From contig CM041083.1 of the NCBI GenBank assembly GCA_023079485.1, forward strand, positions 144,474,052 to 144,538,051: a stretch of DNA of 64,000 nt, read 5' to 3'. The translations under genes and the position numbers were made by a program. Of this stretch, positions 36,416 to 47,976 are shown piece by piece; positions within the stretch are counted from its first letter, which is position 1; every line of letters starts with the position of its first letter. The DNA comes from Archilochus colubris. Lineage: Eukaryota > Chordata > Aves > Apodiformes > Trochilidae. The notes below the pieces were generated by a model. It saw only the letters and a program-made list of their open reading frames with translations, searched no databases and had not been told where the DNA came from.

Positions 36416-38420
36416 CAGTTTCATATTTAATGAAACAGCTTTCACAATGTCAAACATTTTCTACTAATTAACCCAGAAGGCATTTACCTGAAGGAAAAGG
36501 GAATAAGTTTTGGTTTGTTAGTGTGTATTGTTAGGAATTTGAATTTTTTTCTCCTAAAAGCCACAGTTTCCAAGTGTCTGATTTATTGTCTGTCCAGGAG
36601 TGATTTTTCTTATGTTTCTTCCTGGAAATCCTATGCTTGTCAAAAGCCTCCAATATGTTCTTTTAACCAACCTAGATTTTCTGAGAAAAAAATATTATAA
36701 GCATTGCAGCCAGCTTTCCTCTGCAGTGCTGTACAGGGAGGTGCTTAGCATCATGAACTGCTGCCTCTTCTTTTCCTATCTGCTTGTTTTTGGCTTTTAA
36801 TCTGCTGGCTCAATTTCATGCTTTTCATTAAGAATGGATCTATGAGCCTTGCAAAAGCTATCCAAACCTTCAGTTCATATCTTCCTGAAGATATTTTTCA
36901 CAGCTTCTTGACACTCACTGAGAAAGACCAATAAACAATTTACATTTAATGTATTGAAGAATTTGCCTGAGATTCCTTATCCTACTCTCTAGTATTTCCC
37001 AGATTCCTCTTGATGTCATATTGCATAGCACTATACATATTGACATTCAGAACATTTGTTAGTTTAAACAGTGAAAACTCCAAAAAGTAATCTCCTACTA
37101 CAGGACAACTTGAAAATCTTCTCATGGCTTCAGTATTATATTACTTGACCTTTAGTTAAAGATCCAACAATTATTAGGAACAGCTTTGTAAGTCCTTTGG
37201 GTGATCATTGACAAAGTCTTTATAGTGTGCTTTGTATTTATATGCCTTAACATTAGGCTGTAAAATACAAGCTTGTGAAAGCCTGTAATTTACTAGGGGA
37301 TAACAAGCATTCATGTCTTTTTTTTCTTGTATTTACTTTGAATGCTATAAATCAAACCTGTCACAAGATGAAGCAGCAGCTTACTTTAAGGTGTATGTCA
37401 TAAGGGAGTTAACACTGAAGACTATAAATTTTCAGTATATTTACATGGGGTTTTTTCTTTATTTGCTTTTTCTTTTTTCTTGACAAGGACTGATTCAAAT
37501 GCAGTAACCCAGGATAGACAAGAATGACAAATACGCATCCAGATTTGTGGTTCTAAAATTAACATATAACCTATATTAAAATATAAAATATGTCAATATT
37601 ATAAACTGAATTTCTTCAAAGCCATATCTATTGGAGTGATTTCCTTGTGAAGATTTTATTATCATTATGTGCAGTAGTCCCTGAGATTAATTTTTCTTTA
37701 CTGTCACGGAAAATGTTGCTCAATCCAGTTTAAATTTTTCAGGTACTCTTAGAAACTGAACCCAATGACCTGCAGAGTGAAACCAAGCTCTCCAGTACAA
37801 TATGTTCAAACCTGAGTTATTTAAACTTATCAAAACTTCATGTATGTACACAAAGCCTAGTTTCAAGAAATTTCTGCAGTCATTTGTCCCCTTTCAAATT
37901 AATGAGCACTCACACTGGAAAATTCAAGTCACTTTTACTAATACTGCTTTATATTAATGTTGTTGGTGTGACTGACATGCTGTTGGTGGTGACAGAATTT
38001 CAAGAGTGCTTTGCTGAAAGATAAGCAGGTATTCTAATTTTGCTGCTGGGTTGACTGCAGCTAATACAGCAATGACATGTGCAGATGGCATTCTACCACA
38101 CTGACATATTTTTTAATCACTTCACTCTATCATTCACAGGTGTCTTACCTGGTGACACAAATTTACTAATAAACTCTGTCAACATTGCAGATTGAACTAG
38201 CTTTTTAAAACTTTCTTTTTGCCTGTTTGATATCTGTTTCTACATTAGGGCAAGTTGTCTGGTACAAGCTTCTAATTTATGCAAAAAAAGCAAAATTTTA
38301 CTAGTGGAAAACTTCTTGATAAAACCCAAAAAAAGACTGGATGTACTATCCATCATAAATCCAACATGTAGTTTTAAAAAAACATCTACTGAGGAACAAT
38401 TTAACATCAGTTATTATAGC
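36416..38420. other. AT-rich unique sequence, no gene found
   Basis: No gene or repeat was recognised. It runs to the left arm of the inverted-repeat element, with a clear rise in GC at that boundary. Confidence 0.55.
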
Positions 38421-38576
38421 TGTACATGTAGTGGAACAAAGCAACCAGATGCCTCTAATTGCCGAGGAGTGGGTGTGAGCTGGTATCAAGTCCACCTGTG
38501 CCTAGTTAGGGCAGGCCCCCTATTGAGCATGAGCAGGACCAGGGGGCCAATAAAAGGTGAGGCTCACACCCACAGG
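38421..38576 (+). repeat. Left arm of 156-bp inverted repeat
   Basis: Reverse complement of 38747-38902 at 154 of 156 positions, compared base by base. The position sum of paired bases is constant at 77323, so the alignment has no indel. The inner end, CCACAGG, is where identity stops. Confidence 0.95.
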
Positions 38577-38648
38577 CTCTGATGGCACAGCTGGCTAAGA
38601 CCCAGTACTGCAATGCTGAAGGCCCCGGGTTCGAGACTCCTCAGAGCC
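38575..38648 (+). ncRNA. tRNA-like sequence inside the inverted-repeat element
   Basis: This is a 74-nt segment, the usual length of a mature tRNA gene without CCA. Its first seven bases (GGCTCTG) pair perfectly with its last seven (CAGAGCC, 38642-38648) as an acceptor stem. An A-box-like TGGCACAGCTGG lies at 38583-38594 and a B-box-like GGTTCGAGACTCC at 38628-38640. The latter has two extra bases compared with the usual pol III B box. A central CAGTA/TGCTG stem (about 38603-38618) could stand for the anticodon arm, but the loop has six bases, and the T stem has only three of five pairs. It is therefore unlikely to be a functional tRNA. It is more likely a tRNA-derived head as in SINEs, or a mimic. 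Confidence 0.55.
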
Positions 38649-38746
38649 TCACCCTGTGGGCGATGAGCGCTAGTGGCGCAATGAAGGTAATACAAGTGCT
38701 TCAAGAGCAACTGACCTCTCTGATGCATAGCCCAAGACTGAGCTGC

Positions 38747-38902
38747 CCTGTGGCTGTGAGCCTCACCTTTTATTGGCCCCCTGGTCCTGCTCATGCTCAA
38801 TAGGGGGCCTGCCCTAACTAGGCACAGGTGGACTTGATACCAGCTCACACCCACTCCTCGACAATTAGAGGCATCTGGTTGCTTTGTTCCACTACATGTA
38901 CA
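38747..38902 (-). repeat. Right arm of 156-bp inverted repeat
   Basis: Mirror of 38421-38576 with two mismatches. The outer end is CCACTACATGTACA. The sequence just outside (TGCTTAGT) no longer matches the left flank, so the boundary is sharp to within a few bases. Confidence 0.95.
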
Positions 38903-41174
38903 TGCTTAGTAAAGTAGAATTTGGAAAATACAAGGTAAAAAAAAATAATATGTTGAAACTTTATACCTTCTCTAAATGTGTCTGTAGTAGTACTATTGAT
39001 AAAATAGTCTTCTGAGAACACATTAGCATTGTCTGGTGAGAAAGATGGGAAAGAAGAAAGCGAAGGCAGAAAAGGAAGAGGAAGAAAGATACTTTCAGAA
39101 AACTGCTGTTTGTAATGCAACCGATACACAAAATAAATATTTATTTATACTGCTACAGGCTTCTTTTAGCTTCCAGTAGTTTCAAACACTGGAGCTGAGG
39201 TTTACCCACTAATCACATAACTTGATTATTCAGTATACTGACAATTTGTATCCATGAAAAAAAACATATTCAGTATGAACAACGGTCTGTTAGTTTTGCT
39301 GTGTGGTAGATATAAATTTAAAAAATGTACAAATAACTGGTGACAGGTTCAGAAAAATGATTTTTGCTTGTTAGCAGAGGGAGAGATGTTGAAAGGAACA
39401 CAAGTTTGACTCCTTGTTGATTACCACCATGTAAGCCATCTTAGTGGTAAGAGCCAGAGGCATGTTCTATTTAGAAGATACAAAGAAATACTCCAGTTCA
39501 TTCTCTCTTGTGCTACTGAGCCTCTTTCTATTCCTCAGCTCCAAATAATTGCAGTATCTACTAACAACCTCTTTGGTGATTTGATCAATCCTGGGTTACC
39601 ACACTCCTGCTCCTCTCTGCCAATTTTGCTATTGGCTGTCTAGCTAAAAAGGTACTCAAAGAATTAGTTTGCCTCAAGCAGGTTTCACAGATTCCTACTT
39701 TAGCCTTCTCAGAGGGACAGTTCTGAAAGAGGTGAAACTCATAAAGAGGGATTACCATCTATGTAAACAAATAAGTTTTATTCTTGCATGAAAGCCTTTT
39801 GAGAGGTTTCAAACAAAGGCCTTTGAGAGACTTCAGACGAATGTGTCTGATTGTCTGTATCATCAAGACATAAGCTTTTTGTTGAAAAAATCAATTTGTG
39901 CAAATGGAGGTTATCCCAGAATAAAATTGCCTGAACTGGGTTAGAATATTGGTGTCACAAAATGCAGCTAACATTAGATAGTCATGACTCCCAGTGGAAT
40001 GGGGATCAGACTGCTCACTGCTTCCAGATGGGCAAATGGGTGCCACTGTCATTTTAAGATACCGATACCATACTTAGTACTTATCTATTGTCATTATATG
40101 TTTCCTATGGACTTGGAGGCTTGAAAATACACTTTGTGTAAAGTAGGTTTTACTTTTTTTTTTTTTTTTTCTTTTTCTTTTTCTTTTAAGGTTGTTACTG
40201 TAGCACTTAGCAGATTGAAGATCTGTAGATTGAAGCACATTTCCTTTGGTAGCATCATAAAATTATTCAGATTCACAAACAACTCTAAAACCAGAAAAGA
40301 TACAAGAAAAAACAAAGCACTCATAGAATACAGCAATAAATAAATGTTCACAAGAACAGCAATGATGAGGTGTTTCCAAGTTTACACACTGTCTGATGTG
40401 CTCTGCCTAGAGAAATACCTTTCAGTCTCCCAGTTACAGAATTCAAGCCCTCTGTGTGATACTCTTGAAATGAAACTCTTTCTCCTGAGCTTGTCCCTGA
40501 GTCTCTCATTCTTTGTGACAGAAGAATTACAGGAATGGTGACTACTTTTAAGGGTTTCACCATCCTTACTTTCCTCTGTCCTAAAAACCTTGTCCTTTGT
40601 AAACTGATTTCTTTCTGTTATTTAAGGTATGACATTCATTATCATAATAAGTGTATTAGAGTGAAGTTGCATCCAAATTCAATAATGTGCTGTCTATTCA
40701 AGTGAGCCTTCTGTCTGTGACCTTCATGAAGCAGCTACTGTCCCACATACCAATGAGTTCACAGCAGGATTAGATGAAAAGGGTGTAGAAGATAAGAATG
40801 GAAAAAAAATTCAAAGCCACAAGATATTGAAACTGGTTAAAATCCCCATTACTGTGGTATATAGGAGTTAGTGAACATCAGAAGACTATTCACAGAAGAC
40901 AGCATGCTGAGAAAGAATGAGTTTTTGTGGAGGAAAAGAACCTGCACTGCTTGTTGGTGTTTGAAGAGATGCCCACAGAGCTTACTCTTCAGTGGGAGTC
41001 ATGCAGTATGAGCTTTCATCAGTTCTCTCACCTCCAAGCATTCTTCTAAGTATAGAAGTTGTATGTTTTAAATGTGCAGATAAGATGAGTAGAGTGGAAA
41101 ATGTTTCAGAAGCTTTCTCTCTCCTTTTTTTTTCTTTTTCCCCAGAGATAATAATTAATTTTTAATTCAGAATT

Positions 41175-41197
41175 GGGGCTGGGGGGGGAGGGGGAGG
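41175..41197 (+). other. G-run block, possible G-quadruplex
   Basis: Four or more runs of at least four G lie within 23 bases on the plus strand: GGGG, then GGGGGGGG, then GGGGG separated by one or two bases. This fits the intramolecular quadruplex pattern. It stands alone in AT-rich DNA. Confidence 0.6.
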
Positions 41198-41267
41198 AGA
41201 GAAACAGAAGAAACAAATATATTTTTCAGGCTGATATTTCTTTTTTTTTTTTGGTATAGATTATAAT

Positions 41268-41306
41268 AAGTATATTGAGTAAGTGTGCAGTATATTGAGT
41301 AAGTGC
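41268..41306. repeat. 21-bp tandem duplication
   Basis: AGTATATTGAGTAAGTG occurs at about 41268 and again at 41289. A GTGTGCAG word also recurs just downstream. It is a recent-looking local duplication. Confidence 0.75.
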
Positions 41307-42935
41307 TGCCTTTGTGTGCAGTTTTTCAACCTGCTACTTTTTGTTTTAAAAATAGCCTTTTTCTGAGAGCGAAATTTTTCAAGGAAATCAACTCTTTCCA
41401 TTTTCCTGAATTAAATTTCTGGTCATAGCAAAGAAATATTCTCCCTGCTTGCTCCCATCTTTAAAACAGCCAGGACAGCAAGCAAGACAAACATTCAGGA
41501 AATGGAAATGGCAGACTCAGATTCTTTTTCTTGTTCATCCTTCCATGTAAAAGAGACAGAAACAGATTTCTTATACCCCACCTGAACACTCTAACAACTG
41601 GTAATGGACCTGTTTTCTCTGAAATTTTGTCTCTGTCATAATGGTCATAATATGGAATATAAATAATTAAAAATAGATATTATTTCCATAAAATGATAAA
41701 AAATATATATCCAGTATTTTTTTTGTTTGTTTTCAAGCAAAGGCAAGAAAATACACTGGTTAAGAGACATGTTTTTCTGAGAACTGTATCATTTGGTGCC
41801 ATCTGTTTTATTAGGTGAATAAGCATTCCTCTCCAGAAGTACTACATTGTATGACAGAGATGATGATTTAGCAATTTCCTGAGTGAAAAGATGAGGTACA
41901 TCAGAAGAAGGCAAATGACCCCAATTTAGCAAAAAACTTTAAAAAACAAGCTTTTAGAATCCCTTCCGACTTCTCAGGCTGTTGTACATAGAGAATGACT
42001 TTCTTTGGAAAAATAAATACGAGAAGAGCAAACTGTGCTTCCCTGGTCTGCTTGCCAAGTACAGTATATATAATATCTAATGAATATTGTGAGTTTGAGG
42101 AAGAGAATGGAAATAGGAGATGCAGTTAATGAGAAAAAAGCTGGAACATCTTTCTTTACACAACAGCAGAAGAGTGCCAGTTAGAACAATTCCTAAACCA
42201 ATACATTCTCCCTAAGTGGTGTTTTATACTTTGTGCAGGAAATACTAATAAGAACAAATGACTCAAATTCAGTGTAAGATTCAAGGTTGGATGAAATGGA
42301 GTTTCTTGTTTACATAGACAGTGACTTACAGTTCAATAATTGAACCTGGCCAAAGTTTATATGGATGCATCTCAAATTTACACTTGAAAAGAATGAGAAG
42401 ATTCATTGATCTTTTAACATAATTTGACAAATAGTTATTTTAGTTCATATTAATTAGAAAGTCAGAGAGGGGAATTTCTTTAGATGTGCTTTATTTTTTT
42501 TTCTACTCTTCTCACATCATGTAAAAGTAGTGTTGTTAAATGATATGTGTATGTAATCTTTATTATGTCATTAACTATATCTAATACTTTGTGTTGGAAG
42601 AGTTACAAATCCAGAATAACAACTTAATCACTAGTCTAGAAAAAGGAGGACATGGCTAATTTGCTTTCATAGGTTCTCTCAGAATTTCAAATATGTGGCT
42701 TTTTGTTGTGCTTAATGAAAATGTAGTGATTGAAAATCATCATGGTACCATTTATTATAGTCCTGACTGTTTTGCTTATAAGGCTTTAGAGAAAATTACA
42801 TCTGTTAGTGTACTCCCACATTAAGTTTTGAAGTAATTTTAACTTAGGGTGAGCCTAAATGGATATTCCAAGCATCTTATGCGACGTACTTCAAGTGCTT
42901 GGCTGCCATTTAATGTAATAGCACTTGACGTCTGG

Positions 42936-43442
42936 CACAGAATCACAGAATCAGCTGGGTTGGAAAGGAGCTCTGAGATCATCAAGTCCAACCCTTGATC
43001 CACTACTACCGTGGTTCCCAGACCATGGCACTGAATGCCACATCCACTCTCTTCTTAAGAACCTCCAGAGACAGAGAATCCACCAGCTTCTTAAAAACCT
43101 CCAGGGATGGAGAATCCACCACTCACCCTCTCTGTCAAAAATTTTTTCCTAATATCTAACCTAAACTTCCCCTGGCAGAGCTTAAGTCCAGGCTCTCTTG
43201 TCTTACTGGGAGCTACTTGGGAGAAGAGACCGACCCCCCCTGGCTATCCCCTCCTTTCAGGGATTTGTAGAGAGTGATGAGGTCTCCCCTGAGCCTCCTC
43301 TTCTCCAGGCTGAACACCCCCAGCTCCCTCAGCCCTTCCTCACAGGACTTGTGCTAGATCCCTTCACAGCCTCCTTGCTCTTCTCTGGACCTGCTGTTCC
43401 CGATACAGGCCTTCTTGGCCACCTGAGCACCTCTCAGGTTCA
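42936..43442 (-). mobile_element. CR1 LINE fragment, minus strand, with internal duplication
   Basis: About 505 bases of antisense CR1. They run from CACAGAATCACAGAATCAG through AAGTCCAACCCTTGATCC, TCCTAATATCTAACCTAAAC, TGAGGTCTCCCCTGAGCCTC, CTTCTCCAGGCTGAACACC and CAGCTCCCTCAGCCCTTCC to CCTTGCTCTTCTCTGGACC. It is one of the better-preserved copies. A 36-bp unit (43051-43086) is repeated in tandem at 43087-43122 with a few differences, duplicating the CTTCTTAA to ATCCACCA segment. Open frames of 75 and 96 codons here are incidental to the CR1 body. Confidence 0.95.
43051..43122. repeat. 36-bp tandem duplication inside CR1
   Basis: Two adjacent 36-bp units both begin CTTCTTAA and end AGAATCCACCA followed by one variable base. 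Ordinary CR1 copies have this word once, so the duplication arose in this copy or its source. Confidence 0.85.
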
Positions 43443-46400
43443 GAATTTATATTTTCCTAGAAATTTTTATTGCTTAAACAGTTGTTAATGATAAAATATC
43501 ACCTACAGTATAACTATCCTTGAGAACATTTCATTGGCCACTTTGAAAATATCATGGTAGCAGAAATCCACAGGTATCTAAACTCTTCATTGAAGTGTTT
43601 CTTTTCTTAGTAATGACTCTAATAGCTCCTAAATTCAGATAAAATCTATGACTTGTTAAATCAATGGTAGTGTTTCCTAAGGGTAGAGTTTTGAGAAAAA
43701 GGACATACAAGCACACTGAAAGCATACTATTTACCATGTACCTTGTGGAAACATTTTCATTTCCATATTTAAAGTGAATTCAGATAATATGAGCAAATGC
43801 TTCTTTTTTTCAGTTTAAGCTACACCATAGCAAAAGATTCAGCACCTTGAATTGCAGATCTGTTTTCATCTGAGATTTTTATGTGTAAAAGCTTGAAAGT
43901 GTTTGAACCAATTACAATTGCCACTGCTAAATTGAATTTGAGTATAGCTTGTTTTACAATCAGGGTTGGTTTTGGTTTTGTTTTTTTTTTTTGTTTGGAA
44001 TGTATAACATTTGAATGAAGATGATGCTAAATGAATGCACAGACACACTTCTCGGAACTCTGAAACATTCACTATAAAAAAAAATGAAAAAGGAAAAAAA
44101 AGGGTGGGGAAAAAAAAGGGAAAACAAAAAGCACCATTTACTATAATGCAAGGATGGTAAAATATCAGTTGTCCTTGAAAATATTAACCATGGATGAATT
44201 AAATGACAAATTGTCAACAGCATGCCAGTAATTATGTCAAATAATTGTTTTTCTTTAGTGCAAATAAAAATGGAAATCAACATACTTAATAAAAGATTAT
44301 ATACCATTTAAGAGAGGGAGAAATCACTTTGAAACAGCTCAGTGTATTTACTTCTAAACTGCAAGCGATTAAACAATAAATATTTGTACATTTCTGTTGA
44401 GCCAACCATTAGGAAAATCAGTCTTGCATACTAAAAACAAAAGATCTGTGATCTTGCTTGACTCCCCATTCACTGAAATTTTTCCAATGCCTGACAGAGA
44501 TTCAGCATTACTACTTTGGGAATTATAGGCATATTGTGTTCTGATGTTCAGAAGTGAAGAACAAATTATTTGCCTTGACAATAATTTTAAGGGCAGCACT
44601 GTATTCCTCCAAGATTAGGGATATTCCTGTCAGTGTGCCTACTCAAGTTATGAAATATAATTGTATGCAGGTTCAGAAAAGCCCAAGAAATATCAGAATC
44701 TCCTGCTCGAGATTTCAATTGACTCAGTATTTGCTGTGCAAGTTAGGAAGAATAAAATATGCATTTTAAAAACCAGATGTCTGTGGCAAAAGAGAGATAA
44801 CCTGCCCTACATAGTTTCCCCCCCCATGTAGTCTTTCAGGAGTGTTTTCATAGAAGTTATGTTCTTCTAATTACTTGTTACATAGATTGATAGCTGATCG
44901 ACTAAAATGTCCATCAGTATTCATCCATCCTCAATATGAAAAGAGCCATTAGTCCATAATGTTGACAAAACCAGTGTTAGCTTAAGGATGTATGTAGAAA
45001 ATTATGTAATATATAATAGGCACAGCAATTAGTGAAATGGCTTTTTAAAGTATTATAAACACATTCCTCCTAGAGGAATATTTTCTTATCTTTTATAAAG
45101 GCAGTTATGACTGCAGCCTCGTTTTGAAGACATTACATCACTTTCAGCATTTTCCTCCCAGAAATTAACTTCTCTATGAGTTTTCTACATCTTTTATATT
45201 CCTCACTTACCATTATTGTAAAATAATTTAGCATGGTATGCCTGTTCTCATCTGTCTAGATAAAATTTCTTTTCCTCTGATTTCACTGTCAGCTGCAGGT
45301 AGTGCTAGTGACAGATCTTCTTTGAGATCTTGTAGCTATGTAACTGTAACAGAAAAAAAAAATCACAAACAAGCAGATATTTCCATTGCCTTATCTAGTA
45401 TTGGACAGAAACACGTTTTTTCTGTTTTCTACTTTCTAAATGGAAAGATTGTATTTTTGATGGTGGTTTGATTCAAAACTTGATCCCAAAAATCATTGAG
45501 CCCCGGCAACTCTCATGGAATAGAAACTGTATAAAGTTCACACGTTGTTTATCTCAGGTTTAGCGTAATCTGTTTCTCCAAGTATTACTTCCAAGGAAAC
45601 ATTGGATTAAAGAAAGATGACATGCTTACAGTTTTGAATATAAACATTAATTTATTTCCGTCACTTGGGTGGTACTATAATTCCTGATTTAGAATATGCC
45701 ACCAAAGGCTGAGCCAGTTTGGCCATGTTAAAATGGGACTGAAGCAAACCAGTGGCATTTTATAGTTATGTGGACAAGTAGCCTGCAATTTTTTATTCAT
45801 AGCTACGAGTTATTTTAAAAATAAACCGAAAGGAAATAATCTAATGCAGATCATGAGAACACCTGTATTCTCTAGTACTAATTTTTTTTTAATTCATTGT
45901 TTTTGGAAATTAGAAATGCAGGTAAATGTAGTTTTGGGTATCCACTGTCCCCTCATAACCATGCAAATATTCTGAATTTAAGCAATTCATAACTGACTAG
46001 CTTTTGTAACTAAAATTCCTGAAAGTACCACATTGTTTATTGAAATTTCACTCTTTATTTTATTTATATCAACTCTACCTAAAGGATTAGTACTCTTTTC
46101 ATTCAAGCAGTAAGTTATGCATGGCCTATTGAACATAGAATAACTGAACATTTCTTAACTGATTCAGGAAGCACATGAGCACTGTCCTGAACAGAATCAG
46201 TAGAAGGCTTTAATAAGCCAAATATATAAATAGAAATATTCTTCTGCACTATTTGCTTCTTACTGCACTGGGCACTCTGATCTCAGCAGGCTGTCCTTTA
46301 TGGCTTTTTGGGAACTTTTCACAACTGCCTTATATCTAGGGACTAGTTTTAATCTTCCTGTTTTCTCATAAAGTTATCCTTTGTAATTTAATCATAAACT

Positions 46401-47550
46401 TTTCTAGTGATCCAATCTTGTAGGCTTCCTGTGTTTGTCTTATCTTCAGGGATGTCTGGTAATGGAAGCAAACAAGTATACAAAGGTTCAAGAAAGAAAA
46501 TTCTTTTTATAGTAGCGCAGGAACTTGCCAACTAGGAAACAAGCATTAGATATGTTGAAGAATCTGTTTCCTCTTTCTTCTTAGCATCCTTTAGACTTAA
46601 AATGTATTATTATCCAAAGTCCTCCATTTTCCTTGTCTAGCTCCACGGTCCAACAACATGAAAGTCTATTTTGTTCTTTTCTCCTGCCTGTTATTTTGAT
46701 TTTGATGAAGCTTCTCCAAAGCTTCTCTTGTTCTATAGTAGTGGTTCCTTGCCTTTTGGCTATTCCTTTTTGAAGGGAAGGGCAGCCATCACTTTCTTGC
46801 TGTGGATCTTGAAAAAATACCCCTCACCCCTGGCAATTAATAGAATGATGTCTACATCATTTTAAGATGTTCCACAGTGGGAGTGTTGCATAAATTCTAC
46901 CAGGATTCATTAGAAAGTTCTATTAGCCTCCCAGAAATTTTCTTAGCTCCCTGACCCAGTGCTCTGTTAAACTGGACAATTAAACTGTTTCTAGGGATTA
47001 CTTTTTTGTCAGGTAAGTGATATAAACAATGGAAAAATATTTTCCTTTTTCAGTACTGGAAGTTCAAAACTTTTCCTATACGAAGTCTTACTGTCCTATT
47101 CAAAAGAGTGTCGAGGATATGCTGAAATATTTCTATAGAGTTAACCAGTACATATATCTAACTGTATGTTTCAAGTGAAAAATAATTAGAGAGACAGATA
47201 ATTTCTTCAAAATATTGGCATTTATATCACTGCAACATGAACTATGAGAATTTGCCATTGACCTCCATATTCTGCAATTATTATTCAAAATATATATTTA
47301 TTGTCACATTCATTCATTTGAGTCATGGCATCATATATATCATATTCAACATACCTATGTCACTGCATGAAAAAAGTGAATTGTCTTGGATTTTTTGCTA
47401 AGAAAAGGTTTAAAATAAAAGCAATTTTGTTTTGTTGTGGTTTTTTTTTTGCTATCATATTAAATTTTTTTAATTGAATGTAAGAATGAAGATCTGTTTT
47501 ATATGTCAGTTGTTGGTGACAAAAATCAAATTTCTGCTGCATCATAAATT
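43443..47550. other. AT-rich unique sequence, no gene found
   Basis: About 4.1 kb with no recognised gene or interspersed repeat. An A/G-rich patch (about 44077-44130) is a simple-sequence region. The open frames, the longest being 115 codons on the minus strand at 43960-44307, are Phe/Ser/Ile rich and compositional. Confidence 0.55.
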
Positions 47551-47976
47551 CATCATAGAAAGGTTTTGGTTGAAAGGGACCTCAAGGATCATCTAGTTCC
47601 AACCCCTTGGTCTAGTTCCACTAGACCAAGTTGATCAATGCCTGACCTTGAACACTTCTGGGATGGGGCAGCCACAGCTTCCCTGGGAAAACTATGCCAG
47701 TGTCTTACCTTCATTTAAAATTTTTTTTTTCTAATAACTAATCTAAATCTACCCTCTTGCATCTTAAACCCATTGTCCCTTTTCCTATCACTAAATGCCC
47801 ATGTGAAAAAGTCCCTTCCCAGCTTTCCTGTAGCCCCTTCATGTACTGAAGGCTGCTATAAGGTCCACCCAGAGCCTCCTCTTCTGCAGAGGCTCCTCTT
47901 CTGCAGGCTGAACAACCCCAACTCCTCATAGGAGAGGTTTTCCAGCCCTCTCATCATCTTTTTGGCCCTCTTCTGT
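47551..47976 (-). mobile_element. CR1 LINE fragment, minus strand
   Basis: About 425 bases of antisense CR1. Words include CATAGAAAGGTTTTGGTTG, AAGGGACCTCAAGGATCATC, AGCCACAGCTTCCCTGGG, CTAATAACTAATCTAAATC, CCCAGCTTTCCTGTAGCCC, AGAGCCTCCTCTTCTGCAG, CTCTCATCATCTTTTTGGCC and CTCTTCTG. Two internal duplications are visible: a TCTAGTTCCA word near 47592 and 47612, and a 17-bp unit at 47874-47890 repeated at 47891-47907. Confidence 0.92.
47874..47907. repeat. 17-bp tandem duplication inside CR1
   Basis: The segment CTCCTCTTCTGCAG occurs twice, 17 bases apart. The CR1 consensus has it once, as part of CCTCCTCTTCTCCAGGCTG. Confidence 0.8.

Larger units (their letters stand above)
38421..38902. mobile_element. 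Inverted-repeat element with tRNA-like core, unclassified
   Basis: The left arm (38421-38576) and right arm (38747-38902) are 156 bp each. They are reverse complements with only two mismatches, at 38465 or within a base of it and at 38569, and no gaps. The arms are GC-richer than the flanks. Each carries an inward-facing CCAATAAAAGGTGAGGCTC word. The 170-bp core holds a 74-nt tRNA-like sequence and a second A-box-like word. The outer ends read TGTACATGTAGTGGAAC. They are locally palindromic, so TA, CATG and TACATGTA are all possible target duplications. There is no transposase frame. Open frames on the two strands share one peptide only because the arms mirror each other. Possible explanations are a non-autonomous terminal-inverted-repeat (MITE or foldback) element, an inverted pair of SINE-like copies, or an assembly artefact. 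I do not recognise the family. Confidence 0.75.
38903..42935. other. AT-rich unique sequence with small simple repeats
   Basis: No gene was recognised across about 4 kb. It includes a T-rich tract with CTTTTT units (about 40149-40189), a G-run block (41175-41197) and a 21-bp tandem duplication (about 41268-41306). Open frames are short. Confidence 0.55.

Noticed and set aside
38564..38854. Two open frames on opposite strands sharing an identical peptide, suggestive of a gene family
   Set aside because: The shared peptide is only the translation of the two inverted arms read in the same relative direction. It has no start context, domain or continuation through the core.
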